Positions 5,319 to 7,214 of a stretch of DNA of 7,214 nucleotides are shown piece by piece. The stretch's first letter is position 1. The number at the start of each line of letters is the position of its first letter. The stretch is from assembly GCA_020859745.1 (NCBI GenBank), contig JAJBVQ010000076.1:1-7214 (forward strand), read 5' to 3'. This DNA comes from Rikenellaceae bacterium (GTDB lineage Bacteria; Bacteroidota; Bacteroidia; Bacteroidales; Rikenellaceae). The notes below the pieces were generated by a model. That model was not told the DNA's origin. It searched no databases and saw nothing but the letters and a program-made list of their open reading frames with translations. The position numbers were made by a program, and so were the translations under genes.

Positions 5319-7021
5319 TTACCACCATACCTGCTTCCCCTTCTCGTAAGTGAACGCCCTTTATTCCACGCCCCGCGAGAGGTTGCGCAACAGATAAAGA
5401 GTATTTGCCGGTCGGTCCACGTCAGCCGATAATCCCCGGCCACTGCCGCCGGGGTCGGTCGCCAGCCGTCCTGCCAGTAATACAACTGATACGTGTCCCC
5501 CAGCCGAATTTCGTTATCATCCGTTTGCGCCGCAACGGCAATCTCCGTTATTGTTTTCGGAACGCACAAGTCCACTCCCGCCCATATCCCAGTCGTGTCC
5601 GGCGTGTTGAAAAAGCTCTCCATATTCCCGTCAAAGAGGGCGCCCGGTTCCCGCTCCGGCACCTCGCCCGCAAAGCCGATCGGCTTGCCCGTCAGAGGTA
5701 CATTGCCGCTGTAAAACTCCACCTCTGCCAGGTTCCCGCACTGCGTTGAAATGTAGCGGTATGGTTGTGTGGTGTACTTGGTCGGTACCGCGAGCCGCTC
5801 TATCTGACAAGCCTGCTGCCGAACAATAGTCAGTAATGTTGTAGCATCCGAGAAGTCCGTCCGGTTAGCCCCCTCGAACCAGCCGCCGATCATCTCTTTC
5901 TCGTACCGGTCGAAATCCGGATGCTTCGGGTATTTACGGTTGATGGTCAGGGGTTGCCGGTGAACAGTATTGAAGGCAAGCACTTCGACCGTTCCGTCTT
6001 CATGCAAAATACGAAGTGATGCCCGGCACGTCAGTTTGGGTAATACGCCGGCAGATAGACAATCCCTTGGCCGTTGTCGATATATAGGCTATCGGTTCAT
6101 TATTTCCCAAAAGTGTATGCCCCGTGCCATATCTGTGAATACAGCCTTTCGCCCCTTGACCGACGCGTATGTTACCGGCGCCCACTGCGCGTTGTGGAAC
6201 GTGCAGAGCCAGGCCACCTTATAGTCGCCCTTGTGCAGGCCACTGACTGTTATGTCCGATATTGGCATGCCGTATTGCTTGGTCACTTCCTCCATCCTGC
6301 CCTCGGCAAAGAAGTCGGGCGCCTCTTCGTTCTCCCGCAAGACATACAGCGGATTGCTCCGCTTCGGTGAGAACCACTGCCGGTTAACCTTAAAAAACTT
6401 GTGGACATAGCGGTTGTGGCCGTCCGGATTGTAGCCGATCTCGCGGCTCTTGCCGTCAGACAGCACCAGTGCGTTCCAGACGTGTCCGCTGCTGCGGTTG
6501 GCCCACCCGGGGGTGTAGTCCATCGCTGCCGGTATCACGTAGGCCCGGAATAACCTTAGGGCAAAGTCGATCATTTGTCCGCACTCTCCACGCCGGACGG
6601 AGATCATATCCGAGAAGGTCATCGGCAGCGGAAAACCACCCATACCGATATTGTAGTAGATACCGGTATTGTTAATCAGGGCTAAGGAAGGCTCTACATA
6701 TCGGCCAACCGTCGCAAGGAGTCTTGGGCGGGTATGGGTAGATTGAGTGCCGCCGCCCGCCAATCTTCCAGCCGCTCGCTCACTGTGCGGTACGGGAGCA
6801 CCCATTCGCAGAACTCTTCGGAAGTATAGTCTTTCGCCCACGGCGCACTCCGCCACTGGTCGAACGCCGCGTCGATATTTCGGATCAGATATTCGGCGGT
6901 GATATGCTTCAGGTCGCTCCGTGCGCCGATGCGCAGCGGAACGGCGGTACTCACCGAATCGAGCCATCTCGCGGTAGTGGAGAGGTACGGCTCTGCGAAC
7001 CGCACGAGGCGAATAAGCCAT
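5319..7021 (-). pseudogene. Decayed transglutaminase-like domain protein with discoidin-like C-terminal part
   Basis: Read leftward, the pieces form one protein spread over several frames. Near 7005-6695 a frame contains FDQWRSAPWAKDYTSEEFCEWVLPYR, a conserved lead-in of this family. Near 6705-6115 another frame carries the transglutaminase core: SDMISVRRGECGQM with the catalytic Cys (codon 6581-6583) and NRSSGHVWNALV with the catalytic His (codon 6482-6484). From 6120 to 6000 the frame shifts repeatedly, with recognisable pieces LLGNNEPIAYI, YIDNGQGIVYLPAYYPN and CRASLRILHEDGTVEV. From 6007 to about 5412 it runs to YQLYYWQDGW and DYRLTWTD. Another shift leads to ANTLYLLRNLSRGVE, a TAA at 5361-5363, then RAFTYEKGKQVWW and the original stop at 5319-5321. 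The N-terminal signal and lead segment are missing, as the start is lost at the AT-rich boundary near 7021. When intact it would probably be exported, with its substrate unknown. Assignment is by motif memory, not alignment. Confidence 0.85.
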
Positions 7022-7214
7022 AAATTAAAAAACTGATGAAAACTTGAATAAAGATTGTTTACTTCCTGATTGAAAGACTAATAGGTAAATAATTCCGTGA
7101 AGTTTTGTTTAAGATAACTATTCTACGGAATAATCATTAATGATTTGCTGCAGTTGATGCTGTATTTGCACAGTTTTAGTCGAAACTGTTTTCGGTTGTT
7201 TTTTTAGAGTACTA
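7022..7214. other. AT-rich stretch with no gene found; two small inverted repeats
   Basis: Base composition drops sharply to AT-rich at the 5' edge of the pseudogene. No credible coding frame is seen on either strand. Two inverted repeats are present: ATTCCGT 7092-7098 with ACGGAAT 7125-7131, and ACAGTTT 7170-7176 with AAACTGT 7183-7189 (6-nt loop). The second is followed by TTTCGGTTGTTTTTTT and could be a rightward terminator, though no + strand gene precedes it closely. Confidence 0.4.

Noticed and set aside
5405..5749. 114-codon open frame on the + strand inside the pseudogene region
   Set aside because: The opposite strand carries clear family motifs (YQLYYW, discoidin-like segment) while this frame has none.
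6089..7021. A single intact 310-residue protein starting at ATG 7021 (- strand)
   Set aside because: Its first ~100 residues are Arg-rich and unlike anything in the family, while a different frame over the same DNA (about 6694-7005) encodes the conserved family segment. The frame is a product of a frameshift, so the whole is treated as a pseudogene.

Overview
The window looks like core chromosome of a Bacteroidales bacterium, probably Alistipes or a close relative. This is an inference from several things: a GC-rich Bacteroidetes gene set, a Bacteroidetes-type promoter (TTG, 19 nt, TACCTTTG), a tRNA gene without an encoded CCA end, and a decayed member of a transglutaminase-like family that I associate with Bacteroidetes. 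All intact genes lie on the + strand; one pseudogene lies on the - strand.

Layout: (1) 1-209, the 3' end of aroA (EPSP synthase). (2) 212-497, a structured repeat bounded by inverted repeats (copy A). (3) 516-1535, aroC (chorismate synthase); aroA and aroC are the last two steps to chorismate. (4) 1550-2404, a promoter followed by a DUF177 (YceD-like) gene and rpmF (ribosomal protein L32). (5) 2598-3551, plsX, preceded by a 10-bp inverted repeat and followed by a likely terminator. (6) 3590-3974, a second, larger copy (B) of the structured repeat. (7) 3990-5012, fabH. (8) 5071-5142, tRNA-Arg(CCT), with a strong terminator. (9) 5319-7021 on the - strand, a transglutaminase-like gene broken by several frameshifts and at least one nonsense codon. 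(10) 7022-7214, AT-rich DNA with no gene found.

DUF177-rpmF-plsX-fabH is a widely conserved bacterial order linking ribosome assembly with membrane lipid synthesis. PlsX makes acyl-phosphate for phospholipids and FabH starts fatty-acid elongation. Here the order is interrupted by repeat copy B, and fabH has its own strong Shine-Dalgarno sequence just past the repeat.

The most unusual content is the repeat pair. Copies A and B share terminal inverted repeats, a 45-bp identical block and the same series of nested hairpins. Several of those hairpins differ in sequence while keeping perfect pairing, which points to selection on, or copying of, a folded form. Each copy sits directly upstream of a biosynthetic gene in the same orientation, and copy B carries a 68-bp insertion in one hairpin loop. 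I do not recognise a named family for it.
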